From contig JAOARW010000111.1 of assembly GCA_025210475.1 (NCBI GenBank), positions 124,001 to 188,000 of the forward strand: a DNA stretch of 64,000 bases. Reading direction: 5' to 3'. A program made the translations under genes and the position numbers. Positions within the stretch are counted from its first letter, which is position 1. Every line of letters starts with the position of its first letter. This document shows positions 19,483 to 29,637 of this stretch, in pieces. This stretch comes from Carboxylicivirga sp. (lineage in GTDB: Bacteria; Bacteroidota; Bacteroidia; Bacteroidales; Marinilabiliaceae). Under the pieces are notes generated by a model, which had not been told where the DNA came from, did not search any database, and worked only from the letters and a program-made list of their open reading frames with translations.

Positions 19483-20073
19483 CTAATCCAATAAATTTGT
19501 GATCATCCATATCAAAGGCAAATAAGGCCTTAAATCTTCCTTTAATAACTTCAAGGCCTTTGTCATGTGTGATTCTACAGTTTTTTCAGAAATATTTAAT
19601 CGATTGGCAATCTCGCGGTACTTTAAGTTTTCAAACCGACTCATCCTGAAAACCCGTTGACAATGCGCTGGCAAGCGCTCAATGGCTTCATTAATTTTAT
19701 TTTGCAACTCGTTAAACTCCATTTCATCAAATTGCAAATATGATAAGGCTTCATACCTGTACTGTAAGTCCTTCGACTCAATATCTGATCTGTTTCTGGC
19801 AATCATTTCGTTGCTTTTCAGCATACTGAGACTGTTATTTTTTACAATTGTATAGAGGTAATTACGAATATTTGAATCTTCTGTGATCTCATGACGGTGT
19901 TGCCAAAATTTAACAAAGGCCAACTGAACCGCTTCCTTTGCGTCTTCCGGGTTTTTCAAGTATTGCATACTTACGTATAGAAGCATTTCGTAGTATTCAT
20001 TATAAACATACTCAAACGCTTCACGCTCCCCCAAACTAATCCTTGCGTTAATATTACTCTGCACTAACTCCAT
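19483..20073 (-). CDS. ECF sigma-70 factor (PUL 1)
   Basis: 196-residue extracytoplasmic-function sigma factor. Region 2 is at about 18-85 (FEYVYNEYYEMLLYVSMQYL, NPEDAKEAVQLAFVKFWQH). Region 4 is at about 130-188 (INEAIERLPAHCQRVFRMSR, YREIANRLNISEKTVESHMT). It belongs to the Bacteroides-type family that pairs with FecR and STN-containing SusC, here presumably the genes at 15.7 kb and 12.0 kb. It is transcribed toward GH3, 151 bp downstream, so sigma and GH3 may share a transcript while fecR stands apart. An inverted repeat, CCAACA/TGTTGG (20102-20107/20114-20119), lies 29 bp upstream. Confidence 0.92.
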   Translation of the reverse strand: MELVQSNINARISLGEREAFEYVYNEYYEMLLYVSMQYLKNPEDAKEAVQLAFVKFWQHRHEITEDSNIRNYLYTIVKNNSLSMLKSNEMIARNRSDIESKDLQYRYEALSYLQFDEMEFNELQNKINEAIERLPAHCQRVFRMSRFENLKYREIANRLNISEKTVESHMTKALKLLKEDLRPYLPLIWMITNLLD

Positions 20074-20323
20074 GCAATACTTTCCTTGATTTTTATTGTG
20101 ACCAACAATATCATGTTGGCATTATACCGACTATACATTAAATCGAGCCTTATTTCACTTCGTTTATAAAGCTCAATTAATGTTATATCGGCTATAAGCA
20201 ATCTAATTTGCAAAATGCCTTTCAGCTCATTTTGTAAAACATTTGGTATTAAACATCTTTCCACGCTAAAAGGGTTAACTCCACATGACAAGAATTTCTT
20301 TCGATAAGATTTTCACTCGGATG

Positions 20324-21568
20324 CTAATTCATTGCCTCTTCAATTTGTTTTTTTCGCCATAAAGCTTCCAAAAAATAATAATCAGCATATACCAAAGGCA
20401 CATCAATTTCAACCCCGTGCGGCAGACTGCCCACACTGTGATCCAGAATGAAAAATTTATTATTCGGATCATTTCCCAAATAACTATCTGAAGCGAGGCT
20501 GGTTATTATTTTATCAGCAGACTTTAAATAGTCTGATTTATGGTGAGAATAACCGGATAACTCATATAAAGCAGAACAGGTGATGGCAGCCGCTGATGCA
20601 TCTCGCGGAATAAGCGGATAGTCGCTTGCATTATATTTCCAATCTGGTTGTAAACCTTCATCCACAACATTATAATCCCAATATGGCACCATGTCTTCCG
20701 GTAAATTAGGATGCGTCAGCATGTAATTTGCAATGTTTTCGGCAAATTTGAGGTACTTAGGATTTTTTGTGTAACGGTAACACAAAACATATCCGTAAAG
20801 CCCCCAGGCTTGTCCCCTTGCCCACGATGACCCATCTGTAAATCCCTGACACGTCATCCGATCCAAAACCTTACCAGTCGAAGTATCGTAATTGACTACG
20901 TGGTAACAAGAATAATCGTCACGATAGTGATATTTCATTGTTGTTTCGGCATGCTGAATGGCAATTTTCGCATAGCTATCGTCGCCACTCATAAGGCTTG
21001 CTTCAAACAGAAGTTCGAGGTTCATCATGTTATCGATAATCACCGGATAATGCCATACCGTTTCTCCATCCCACGATTTACCTCTATTCCACGATTGAAT
21101 GGTTTTGGTTGTATCGTTGTAACGCTCGCAAAGCGATTTTGCAGTCTGTATCAGTATAGGCTTAAACTGTTGCAGATTGGCAAACTTTAAACCATTACCA
21201 TAACTACAATACATCATAAAACCAACATCATGGTTTCCGTTCCAGTATTGAATGGTATCCAAGGGCAAAGTGCTTTTAATTGCCTCGGTCTTCCACTTGT
21301 TATCGTTGGTTAAAGCATACATATACCACAGGTTTCCGGCAAAAAAACCGCTGGTCCAACTGTATATGTTAACGGTTTTCAAACTCCCATCGCCTTTAAT
21401 GGTGCGTGGTATTTTGTTTGGCGCAGGATTAGCACGGATGGCGTTATCTAGTTTTTGAGTGATCCCGGCCAAATTCTTGTTTAACAGCGATTCAGCCGAT
21501 TCCTGATGACAGGCTGACAAAAAGAAAACCAAGCTTCCGATTATCGTCAATAGTTTGCTCTTGTTCAT
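20324..21568 (-). CDS. GH88 unsaturated uronyl hydrolase, lipoprotein
   Basis: 414 residues. Removes the 4,5-unsaturated uronic acid left at the non-reducing end by polysaccharide lyases. The signal peptide ends in FLSAC (Cys at about 20). GH88 landmarks are NIYSWTSGFFAGNLWYMYAL, YWNGNHDVGFMMYCSYGNG with a catalytic-type Asp, WHYPVIIDNMMNLELLFEAS with the second Asp, FTDGSSWARGQAWGLYGYV and PRDASAAAITCSALYEL. It starts 7 bp after the lyase gene at 21.6 kb, so lyase and hydrolase form a unit: the first cuts at a uronic acid, the second strips the resulting unsaturated sugar. Whether glucuronyl or iduronyl origin, and whether the substrate is sulfated, cannot be told. Confidence 0.93.
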   Translation of the reverse strand: MNKSKLLTIIGSLVFFLSACHQESAESLLNKNLAGITQKLDNAIRANPAPNKIPRTIKGDGSLKTVNIYSWTSGFFAGNLWYMYALTNDNKWKTEAIKSTLPLDTIQYWNGNHDVGFMMYCSYGNGLKFANLQQFKPILIQTAKSLCERYNDTTKTIQSWNRGKSWDGETVWHYPVIIDNMMNLELLFEASLMSGDDSYAKIAIQHAETTMKYHYRDDYSCYHVVNYDTSTGKVLDRMTCQGFTDGSSWARGQAWGLYGYVLCYRYTKNPKYLKFAENIANYMLTHPNLPEDMVPYWDYNVVDEGLQPDWKYNASDYPLIPRDASAAAITCSALYELSGYSHHKSDYLKSADKIITSLASDSYLGNDPNNKFFILDHSVGSLPHGVEIDVPLVYADYYFLEALWRKKQIEEAMN

Positions 21569-21575
21569 TTGTTAA

Positions 21576-23525
21576 TTATTTAATGTTTGTGATTTCTATT
21601 TTTAGTTGATCTGACAAGTGTTGTCCCTTAATGGTAAAAACCAATCGTTTTAGCTCTTGTCCCCATACCCTCACCAACTTGGCATCTTCAATATTTATCT
21701 GTTCCACTTTCACCTCGAATTTTGAGGCATCATATTTCATTGCCATTTGTAACGATTCATTACTCAGAACGACAAGTCCCGGTTGACGAATGTCGCAATT
21801 GAAAGGCGTTAAAAAGTGAAGCTTTGAATGAGCCATAAACTTTTCAAGTTGGTATTCATCGTTGATAATGAACTTCTTGTTGCGCTGCAATACATATTGC
21901 CGCTTCCAGGATTTGACTTTTGCTTCTTTGGGATAGGCATTTGCAATTTCAAGCGAACTCTTCACCTGTTTTCGACTATTAGTGAAGTGTACTTGCTCTG
22001 CCTTATAAGCATAACCAAATGCCTGATCAACACCATTGATCTGTGGCAAGTTGTGATAGGCTGATTGCATGGTCCATATCTCGTAGCGTTGCGAACTAAA
22101 TGTTTTTCGCGTATAAGTCCCTACTCCGGCATCCACCAATACGGGCTGTGCATTGTAGTACAAAAGAAAGGAACCTGCATCGTTATGATTATGACTTTCC
22201 CTGTTGTAGCCACCTTTAAATGCGAAGTAAAATCCTTTTTCCGATCCGGACTTATCACGGGCACCGCCAATCTCAGTATCAGGCAAATAAAATTCGGAAA
22301 GCAATGGTACCTGCTTGTTAGCCGCATTTATCTCACTGGAAGAAAATAAATTATTGAGTGTTTGTTCAATTTTACCTGCTATGGGCTCAGTCCCCATCTG
22401 GTACTCGTCAAACAAATAGGCCCCAAACGCCATCATCAAATCTGAGTTCACGCGCTTACCATAACGATAGATCACACCCGGACGAGTATGTGGCCGTGGC
22501 GAAGCATCGGCAAAGTTGGTAAAATACTGTCCCCCGATATAGGCCTTACAAATGTATTCGCCAATATTACGGATCAGTGGATGTTCGTATATGGTCAGTT
22601 TGTTATCGCTTGCCTGATTTAACAACTCCAGGTAATCGAACAATTTCCCGCCCGCATGGCTCCAATAAGCGGGGCCTTCTTCGCAAGCTCCGTCTGCTTT
22701 GTAATAATTGATAAACTGATCTACCGATTGCATTGTTTTATACACACCAGCCAGCTTTTTATCCGCATCATTTTCCATCAGTAAAATACAATTCAACACA
22801 TTGTAATTGCACCAAGGATTCCAATTATTTACAAAATTGGTTTTAAAAGCCATCCACCAAAAATCATCGCGCGAGTAAAATGGATCCAATACTTTTTTCC
22901 GTATTTCATATTCAATTCGTTCTGCTATTAAGGGATTAACGCTATCAAATTCTTCTTTAAAAAAATGCCAGGTCCACGCCAGGTTTGTGGCTACTCTGCC
23001 GGTACTTAAATCGATGGTTGGGTCATTTACATCCGGCAAACCGGCACCCTTCTTTTGAATTGTGAGGTGCGCCGAATTTCCCCAATATGTTTGCTCACAA
23101 AAAGCAAATACGCCATTAATGATATCATCCAGGAATCGCCCTTTGCCTTCTAATAGTTCACCCTTTACAAGCGTTTCGAGCGCCTTAATTTTTTGGCTAA
23201 AAGGTTTCTCCATTACCTGACGGCTTCCGGTACGAACAAAATCCAGATACGCTGTTGCCGGAATCGTTGGCCACTGAAAGTTCAGATATGCCTCGGCCTC
23301 TGCAATATATTTCTTTCTCAAATTGGCGGGAATGGCTTCCCAGGCTTCCCGATTTTTATAATTCGGATACGATATCCATGATTTGTCGTTCAATAATATT
23401 TTACTCAGACTTTCTTTATCTGAAGAATTGCATAGCAGATTTAAGGGGGTATTTGATTGCGAAAAACCAACCAAAACATTGGTTAAAAACAATGTAAACC
23501 AAATTATTCTTTTGTATGAGCTCAT
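21576..23525 (-). CDS. heparinase II/III-like polysaccharide lyase, secreted
   Basis: 649 residues with a signal peptide (MSSYKRIIWFTLFLTNVLVG). The N-terminal two thirds look like the (alpha/alpha) toroid of heparinase II/III lyases: FVNNWNPWCNYNVLNCILLM, GACEEGPAYWSHAGGKLFDY and NFADASPRPHTRPGVIYRYG. The C-terminal third is a beta-sandwich beginning GFYFAFKGGYNRESHNHNDA, with AQPVLVDAGVGTYTRKTF. These are the usual catalytic neighbourhood (Asn, Tyr, His) of lyases that cleave uronic-acid-containing polymers by beta-elimination. I cannot place it in one CAZy family (PL15, PL33 and PL37 have similar folds). Pairing with GH88 supports lyase activity. Substrate is inferred: glucuronate- or iduronate-bearing sulfated glycan. 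Confidence 0.85.
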   Translation of the reverse strand: MSSYKRIIWFTLFLTNVLVGFSQSNTPLNLLCNSSDKESLSKILLNDKSWISYPNYKNREAWEAIPANLRKKYIAEAEAYLNFQWPTIPATAYLDFVRTGSRQVMEKPFSQKIKALETLVKGELLEGKGRFLDDIINGVFAFCEQTYWGNSAHLTIQKKGAGLPDVNDPTIDLSTGRVATNLAWTWHFFKEEFDSVNPLIAERIEYEIRKKVLDPFYSRDDFWWMAFKTNFVNNWNPWCNYNVLNCILLMENDADKKLAGVYKTMQSVDQFINYYKADGACEEGPAYWSHAGGKLFDYLELLNQASDNKLTIYEHPLIRNIGEYICKAYIGGQYFTNFADASPRPHTRPGVIYRYGKRVNSDLMMAFGAYLFDEYQMGTEPIAGKIEQTLNNLFSSSEINAANKQVPLLSEFYLPDTEIGGARDKSGSEKGFYFAFKGGYNRESHNHNDAGSFLLYYNAQPVLVDAGVGTYTRKTFSSQRYEIWTMQSAYHNLPQINGVDQAFGYAYKAEQVHFTNSRKQVKSSLEIANAYPKEAKVKSWKRQYVLQRNKKFIINDEYQLEKFMAHSKLHFLTPFNCDIRQPGLVVLSNESLQMAMKYDASKFEVKVEQINIEDAKLVRVWGQELKRLVFTIKGQHLSDQLKIEITNIK

Positions 23526-23712
23526 TCAATTATTAAAATAAAAACAGTGACTATTATGGCCTCCAAGTTTCCATTTTAAAGCATCAAATCAGCACGACAT
23601 TTGGTGCAAAAGTATTAGGTCAATGGTTCACATCATAAAACGAATTACATAAGTCGTTATTTATAAGCGGTCTGAGATTGAATTTTATAATCAAATTAAG
23701 GTTATTAGAAAT

Positions 23713-26700
23713 TTAATTAGAAGCTGATAGACCTTTAACTTGTTCCAACACCTCGCTCGGATTAATTCCAAATTGCTTTTTAAAGCATTCCCGAAAATAA
23801 TTAACATCTTCAAAACCAACCAAAAATGCCACTTCCGAAACACGTATGGTCTGATCCTCATTAAATAATTCGAGTGCTTTCTGCATCTTAACTTCGCGAA
23901 TAAACTCCACCGTACTTTTATTAGTTACCGACTTCATTTTCCTATACAGCGTTGATTTACTCATCCCCAATAAATCACTCAGTTCTTTAACGCCAAAGCT
24001 ACTATCCGCCATGTTTTCTTCTATTACTTCGATAATTTCTTTGACAAAAGCAGGCAATCGATCTTTCCAGTTGGTTTTGTTTACTTCGTTGGTTTGTAAC
24101 GAGGCAGCCAGTGCTTCTTTAAAATTTTCCCGTGCCGTAAGGATATTAAATATCTTGCCCATTAACACACGGTGGTTAAAAGGCTTAACGATGTAATCCT
24201 CTGCACCGCAATCAATTCCTTTAATCTGGCTTTCTTCAGCACCCAATGCGGTTAATAATATAACTGGTATGTGATTAGTTTTTACGTCCTGTTTAATTGA
24301 TCGACACACCTCAAAACCATCCATTTTAGGCATTAAAACATCCGAAACAATAATGTCTGGCTGCTCTTTTTTCGCAAGCTCAAGCCCTTTTTCGCCATCT
24401 TCTGCTTCCAGAACACTCCAACCTTTTAGTACATCTTTAATAAACAGTCTTAAATCTGTATTATCTTCAATAATCAAGACGGTTTTATCGTGCTTGTGGG
24501 CTAAGGCAGTATACTCTGTTTGGCATTCGTGAAGCTCTGTCAAGTCTGCCTCACATGATTCATCCAGTTTCTTTGGAAGACACAATTTAAAACATGCTCC
24601 CTTTTCTGATGTATCCAGTAATTGTAGCGTTCCTCCATGTAACATGGCCATTTCGTGTGCCAAAGCCAAGCCGATACCCGACCCACCTGTCGCATTATGA
24701 GACTGGTTATCTGCCCGATAAAAGCGTTTGAATATAACATCGTGCTGTTCTGCAGGAATACCTGGTCCATTATCCTGAACTGTAATACAAATTAGTTTCT
24801 CAGTATTTTCGAGTTTAACATCAATGCTGCCACTTGTTTGCGTATACTTTATGGCATTACTAAGCAGGTTGGAAAGGATTTTTTCAATCACATCCTCATC
24901 AAAGGCAATCAAAACAGGTTCATCAAGAAATTTAAGGTTTAACTGAATGTTCTTTTCCTTAGCTAAACCATTAAAATTATCACAGATGGATTTTACAGTC
25001 TGAAGCATACAGCCCTGCTTAAGGTTAATCGGTAATTGACCGGAATCCAGCTTTCTGAAGTCCATAATCTGATTAACCAATGTTTTTAAACGCTGTGCAT
25101 TACGCTGAATCAAATCAAGAGTTTGATAATTATGATCCTTTGGTGAAATGGATTCCAACAATTTGTCCAAAGGACTGCTTATCAGTGTCAGCGGAGTTCG
25201 AATCTCGTGAGAAATATTAGTAAAGAATTTTAATTTCCGTTCATCAGCTTCATGAATTCGACGGGTCATGTGCACCACCTTATCCTTTTCTTCTTTCAGC
25301 TCTTTGTTTTTTTGCTCAATGGCCTCATTCCTTTGGCGCAAATCCTTTGTTTTTTGAGCAACTTCCTCTTGCAGTACGCTCTTTTTACGCATCAGATTTC
25401 TTAATCGCAACCAATAGATACTGATAATCAATGCGATAATGACCACTAACAATAAAACCTGAAACATTAAGGTTTGATAATAGGCTGGTTCAATAACGAC
25501 ACTTATCTGCTTTTCATCGCTCCAGGCATTATCGCTATTGGCTGCTTTTACGCGGAAAGTATACTCTCCCGGCGGAACATTTGTAAATGATGCTTTTCGC
25601 CAATCGGGCGCCACTTCAATCCAGTCTTCATTGAAACCATCCAATTTGTACAAATACTTAACTTGCTTGGGTTTTGATAAGGATACAGCCAATAAATCAA
25701 AAGAAAAGAAGTTCTCATTGTGATTTAAAACCAGGTTTTTCGTTTGACTGATCGGTTGTTCGAGAACGATGCGCTTATTGTAGCTTTCGTCCTTTTTAAT
25801 AACTTTTTCCTGCAAGTTAAAACCAACAATGTTTACAATCGGCTTTACCGCATTGGTCTCCAAATGATCGGGCGTAAACTTATAAAAACCATTAATTCCA
25901 CCAACCAGGATATCCCCTTCTTTGGTTTTAAACCAGGCATCATCCGAAAATTCAAAACCACGTAAATGCGTTTGGAAAGTTTCTGATCCGGCATACATTT
26001 TAGATAATCCATAAGCCGTAGACAACCACAAATTACCTTCTTTATCATCCTGAATGCTATAAACCACATCATTTATTAAGCCTTCATCGGTGGTGTATTT
26101 TTTAAAATCACCTTTGGAGTTCATCATTTTGTTTAGCCCATTATGTGTTGCTGCCCATAGTTGATCCCGGGCGTCAAAATACAGGCTGTAAACCTTATTA
26201 TGCGATAAACTCATTGGGTTATTTAATTGTGAATTATAAACCTGCAGTTCCTCATTTTGCAGATTTACCTTTACAATGCCATTTCGGTCAGTGGCCAACC
26301 ACAAATTGCCCTCTTTATCTTCTATAATACAACGGATAAACAAAGATTCCAATACCACCGGCACACTTTCATTCTTAATTCTAACTTTCTCACAAACCCC
26401 TTCGCGATAGATAAATAAACCTTGATTACCGGCAAAGAATAATTGCCCCTTGGAATCCTCAAAAATGTAATAAACTGTTCGTATAACCCTGTCGTTGACT
26501 TTTACCGGTTGAAATTGATAAGCTCCCGAGCGTAGTTCTGCTTTTACCAGGCCATTATTACTTCCGATCCAAATACTACGCTGCCTATCCTGATAAATAT
26601 CCCGTATACCATTAAAGGGCTTGTCAAGACCATTATTTTTAAATCCGTTGTAATAAGTAAACTGCTTTGTAACAGGATTAAAAACATCTAATCCCAAGGA

Positions 26701-27846
26701 TTTATAACCAACCCAGATATTATTTCGCTTATCTTCCAATAAAGCCCGAACATCATTATCGTGCATATGGCTTTTGGTGCTGATCCGGTTATTAAACTTG
26801 CTAAAAAAGCGCATAAACGGGTTATACATATTAACGCCATGGTACTTAGTCCCAACCCACAGGTTTCCCTCATGATCATGCATCATGGATAATACCTGAT
26901 TACCTGATAAACTCTCAGGATTCTCAGTTTCCTTGCGCAGAAAACTCGCTTTACCATTCTCCACAACAAGCAAACCCCTTTGGGTTGAAATCCAAACCTG
27001 ATCGTTATTTGACTTTCTTACATTCTGAAAGGCTGACAAAGGTTCCTTTATTGTTAACTGCAAATCGCTTCGTTTAATCTCAAAACCGGTTGCATGTATC
27101 TGTTCATTTACAAAAACATATTCTTTGACACCATCATGGGTAACCACTAATACTTCATTTAAGCCGCTTAATACAACTCTGTTAATATTTTTCGTAATAC
27201 CAAGATCCGATTGAATGAATGTATTCTTCACTTCCAACTGCTTATTCGCCGGATTAATAATTGAAAATCCGGATGATGTGCTTACTAACAGTAAATCATT
27301 CTGTAGTCGTAAAATTGAGTGAATGGTACCTGACAAGCCAATGCTATCAGCTTTGATATCGGTAACCGAATTGTTGCCCGTATTGATAATCGAAATCCCA
27401 AAGCTAGAACCAACGTACACCTTATTATTCATTGGAAGTAAGGAATGAATTCGCTTACTCATGAATTCATTTTTCTCAAAGCCAAACAGGTTATAATGCT
27501 TATAAGATGCATCAAACGAATTTAAAACCGAAACACTCATCCCAAGTGTGGCAAACCAAATATTTCCATCTAATCCCGGCGCAATTATGCTTACATTATT
27601 ATAACCGGCCAATTCGGGATTATTGATATCGGGCTTGTACTTTTGAAAACGATATCCATCAAATGATGAGATTCCATCATTGGTTGCAAACCAAACCCTG
27701 CCAAAATCATCACAACAAATATCATAAACTGCGTTGTTACTTAAGCCATCAAGCGTCGAAAAGCGTTTAAATCCATACTCACTTTGCGCATGCAGATTCA
27801 TTACCGACACACAAAGAACAATAAAAACGATTTTATAGAGATGCAT
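23713..27846 (-). CDS. hybrid two-component system sensor/regulator (HTCS)
   Basis: 1377 residues, one-protein signalling chain. A signal peptide is followed by a periplasmic beta-propeller pair of Reg_prop repeats (about 25-690; recurring GNLWVGTKYHG, GRVWFATNDG-type motifs) and a Y_Y_Y domain (YKLDGFNEDWIEVAPDW). A membrane segment (about 790-812, LMFQVLLLVVIIALIISIYW) and coiled coil lead to HisKA with the phospho-His at about 880 (TNISHEIRTPL), then HATPase (NLLSNAIKYT, DNGPGIP, GGSGIGLAL). The receiver has its phospho-Asp at about 1169 (IIVSDVLMPKMDGF), and an AraC domain closes the protein (FGVKELSDLLGMSKSTLYRK, VSEVAFLVGFEDVNYFRECF). HTCS proteins sense a PUL oligosaccharide directly. 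The likely targets are the adjacent lyase/GH88 pair and the sulfatase operon on the other side. Confidence 0.96.
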   Translation of the reverse strand: MHLYKIVFIVLCVSVMNLHAQSEYGFKRFSTLDGLSNNAVYDICCDDFGRVWFATNDGISSFDGYRFQKYKPDINNPELAGYNNVSIIAPGLDGNIWFATLGMSVSVLNSFDASYKHYNLFGFEKNEFMSKRIHSLLPMNNKVYVGSSFGISIINTGNNSVTDIKADSIGLSGTIHSILRLQNDLLLVSTSSGFSIINPANKQLEVKNTFIQSDLGITKNINRVVLSGLNEVLVVTHDGVKEYVFVNEQIHATGFEIKRSDLQLTIKEPLSAFQNVRKSNNDQVWISTQRGLLVVENGKASFLRKETENPESLSGNQVLSMMHDHEGNLWVGTKYHGVNMYNPFMRFFSKFNNRISTKSHMHDNDVRALLEDKRNNIWVGYKSLGLDVFNPVTKQFTYYNGFKNNGLDKPFNGIRDIYQDRQRSIWIGSNNGLVKAELRSGAYQFQPVKVNDRVIRTVYYIFEDSKGQLFFAGNQGLFIYREGVCEKVRIKNESVPVVLESLFIRCIIEDKEGNLWLATDRNGIVKVNLQNEELQVYNSQLNNPMSLSHNKVYSLYFDARDQLWAATHNGLNKMMNSKGDFKKYTTDEGLINDVVYSIQDDKEGNLWLSTAYGLSKMYAGSETFQTHLRGFEFSDDAWFKTKEGDILVGGINGFYKFTPDHLETNAVKPIVNIVGFNLQEKVIKKDESYNKRIVLEQPISQTKNLVLNHNENFFSFDLLAVSLSKPKQVKYLYKLDGFNEDWIEVAPDWRKASFTNVPPGEYTFRVKAANSDNAWSDEKQISVVIEPAYYQTLMFQVLLLVVIIALIISIYWLRLRNLMRKKSVLQEEVAQKTKDLRQRNEAIEQKNKELKEEKDKVVHMTRRIHEADERKLKFFTNISHEIRTPLTLISSPLDKLLESISPKDHNYQTLDLIQRNAQRLKTLVNQIMDFRKLDSGQLPINLKQGCMLQTVKSICDNFNGLAKEKNIQLNLKFLDEPVLIAFDEDVIEKILSNLLSNAIKYTQTSGSIDVKLENTEKLICITVQDNGPGIPAEQHDVIFKRFYRADNQSHNATGGSGIGLALAHEMAMLHGGTLQLLDTSEKGACFKLCLPKKLDESCEADLTELHECQTEYTALAHKHDKTVLIIEDNTDLRLFIKDVLKGWSVLEAEDGEKGLELAKKEQPDIIVSDVLMPKMDGFEVCRSIKQDVKTNHIPVILLTALGAEESQIKGIDCGAEDYIVKPFNHRVLMGKIFNILTARENFKEALAASLQTNEVNKTNWKDRLPAFVKEIIEVIEENMADSSFGVKELSDLLGMSKSTLYRKMKSVTNKSTVEFIREVKMQKALELFNEDQTIRVSEVAFLVGFEDVNYFRECFKKQFGINPSEVLEQVKGLSASN

Positions 27847-28075
27847 AACCTACTTACTTTTATCAAATTACAGCACACACATTTAAATTAAGGTGTACAA
27901 TTAAATTACAACCATCATCGATGATTGCCAACATGTGAAGCTCCGATTAAATATAGTTTAAATCTGAATACTCCACTTCAAATTAAGATAAAGTAATAGC
28001 GCAACGCGAATGTAATAAAAATAAGCAGGCCATAGCATCATTGATTTATATTATTTCCTGAATCTCTAATTTCCT

Positions 28076-29623
28076 TTATTCGATTTTAAGTGATTTCCAT
28101 GCTTCCATTGGCCATGGTAAAGGCTTTCGCTCAGGCAAAAGCAAGGGATGAACCGCATTATACCCACGCATGTAGGCATCCAACTCCAACACCAGGTTTT
28201 CCGCACGTTTTGGATAATCATTAACAACATTGCTGGTTTCTCCAATATCATTGGTCAGGTTGTAAAGCTCAAACTTTTTATCGCCATGCAAATAAATGAG
28301 TTTCCAATTATCCTTTATAATGGCCGAAGAAGGAGTAACACCACCATCTGCAAAATCTTCACCATTAAACACAGCACCCTCGAAACGATAAGGTAAATAA
28401 AAGTACAACGAACGATTTTTAAAGGAAGCAGGCGTCTTTTTAGCTTTAGCCAATTGTATCAGATCCATTCCGTCAACATTATAATATTGTGGCACTGCTG
28501 TTTGAGTAGCATTAATGACCGTTGGATACAAATCTTCTATGATTACAGGGGCATCGGACTGCCGACCCGCTGCGATACGCCCCGGCCAGGAAATGACAGC
28601 CGGCACCCTCAATCCGCCTTCGTATATCGAGGCTTTTCCGCTTCTTAAAGGATAATTAAACTGATAATCGCCATACAAGGTTTGATTGCCCCGCCAAAGC
28701 ACGCGCCCACCATTATCTGAATAGAAAATAATCAAGGTGTTATCATCAATATTTAATGATTTTACCTTCGCCATTAATTGCCCTAAGCTTACATCTACAC
28801 CTTTAATCATACTGGCATACTTCGCTTCAGCATCCTTTTCAAAAGCTTCGAGCTGCACATGATCCATATAAGGCTTGTGCTCCATAATCGGTGTATGAAC
28901 AGCATAATGCGCCATGTACAGGAAAAATGGCTCATCGGCATTCACCGCTTTTTCCATTTCACTGATGGCTTCAATGGTTAATGCTTTCGTTAAGTGAATG
29001 TCTTTGCCATGATAAGCCTCCAGTCCCTTAACGCTTTTGGTTTTCTTTTTATTTGCAAAATCATCGCTGCCATAATAACTGGGCGGGCCACCAATTATTG
29101 ATCCCGCAATGTTAACATCAAAACCAATATCTTCGGGTGTTGGACGACCGCCATCGTATTCCGCCAGGTGATACTTACCACAATGTATGGTTTTATAACC
29201 ATTCTTTTTTAAGAGCTGAGGCAATGCATAGCGCACATCCAGTACCGTGCCGGGAGGAATTTCCAGATTTCGATATTTGTCGAGTGTTGGTTTGTAATCC
29301 CCAACAACACCATTATGAATCGAATTCTGACCACTCATCAGCGACGCCCTTGATGGCACACACAAGGCCTGACTATGTGCATTGGTAAAAGTAATTCCCT
29401 GCCGGGCCAGTTTTTCCAGGTTGGGCGTATCGTAACGTTTGTTATACTTGGTTTTCTCACCTGACAAGGGCAATGATGTATCGTTCCACCCTAAATCGTC
29501 GACCAGAAACAGGATAACATTGGGTTTACCTTCATTGCTATTTGTTTGCGCATTCCCTATTCCTGCTGAACCATAGAGCATCAACAGAAAAAGACTTACT
29601 AATTGCAATCTATATCGTTTCAT
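28076..29623 (-). CDS. secreted sulfatase, S1 family (1)
   Basis: 515 residues with a signal peptide ending near GNAQ. Hydrolyses sulfate esters. The formylglycine motif is CVPSRASLMSG with Cys88, which needs a maturase (anaerobic anSME type or FGE; none is in the window). Metal-site and fold landmarks are NVILFLVDDLGWNDTSLP, GYKTIHCGKYHLAEYDGG, FFLYMAHYAVHTPI and IIFYSDNGGRVLW. The C-terminal subdomain has KDNWKLIYLHGDKKFELYNL. It is the last gene of a six-gene operon, 14 bp after sulfatase 2. S1 subfamily and the sulfated position cannot be read by eye. Confidence 0.93.
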   Translation of the reverse strand: MKRYRLQLVSLFLLMLYGSAGIGNAQTNSNEGKPNVILFLVDDLGWNDTSLPLSGEKTKYNKRYDTPNLEKLARQGITFTNAHSQALCVPSRASLMSGQNSIHNGVVGDYKPTLDKYRNLEIPPGTVLDVRYALPQLLKKNGYKTIHCGKYHLAEYDGGRPTPEDIGFDVNIAGSIIGGPPSYYGSDDFANKKKTKSVKGLEAYHGKDIHLTKALTIEAISEMEKAVNADEPFFLYMAHYAVHTPIMEHKPYMDHVQLEAFEKDAEAKYASMIKGVDVSLGQLMAKVKSLNIDDNTLIIFYSDNGGRVLWRGNQTLYGDYQFNYPLRSGKASIYEGGLRVPAVISWPGRIAAGRQSDAPVIIEDLYPTVINATQTAVPQYYNVDGMDLIQLAKAKKTPASFKNRSLYFYLPYRFEGAVFNGEDFADGGVTPSSAIIKDNWKLIYLHGDKKFELYNLTNDIGETSNVVNDYPKRAENLVLELDAYMRGYNAVHPLLLPERKPLPWPMEAWKSLKIE

Positions 29624-29637
29624 TTCTCAATTTCTCT

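Noticed and set aside
20102-20119. CCAACA/TGTTGG inverted repeat before the first ECF sigma gene as a dedicated operator
   Set aside because: Six-base arms are within chance for this amount of intergenic sequence and no second copy was found.
20064-20291. 75-codon minus-strand reading frame upstream of the first ECF sigma gene
   Set aside because: Overlaps the sigma start, has no domain or signal, and the composition looks like promoter DNA.
23713-27846. Several reading frames of 60-75 codons on both strands within the HTCS gene
   Set aside because: Shadows of a long, well-supported gene; none has a credible start or motif.
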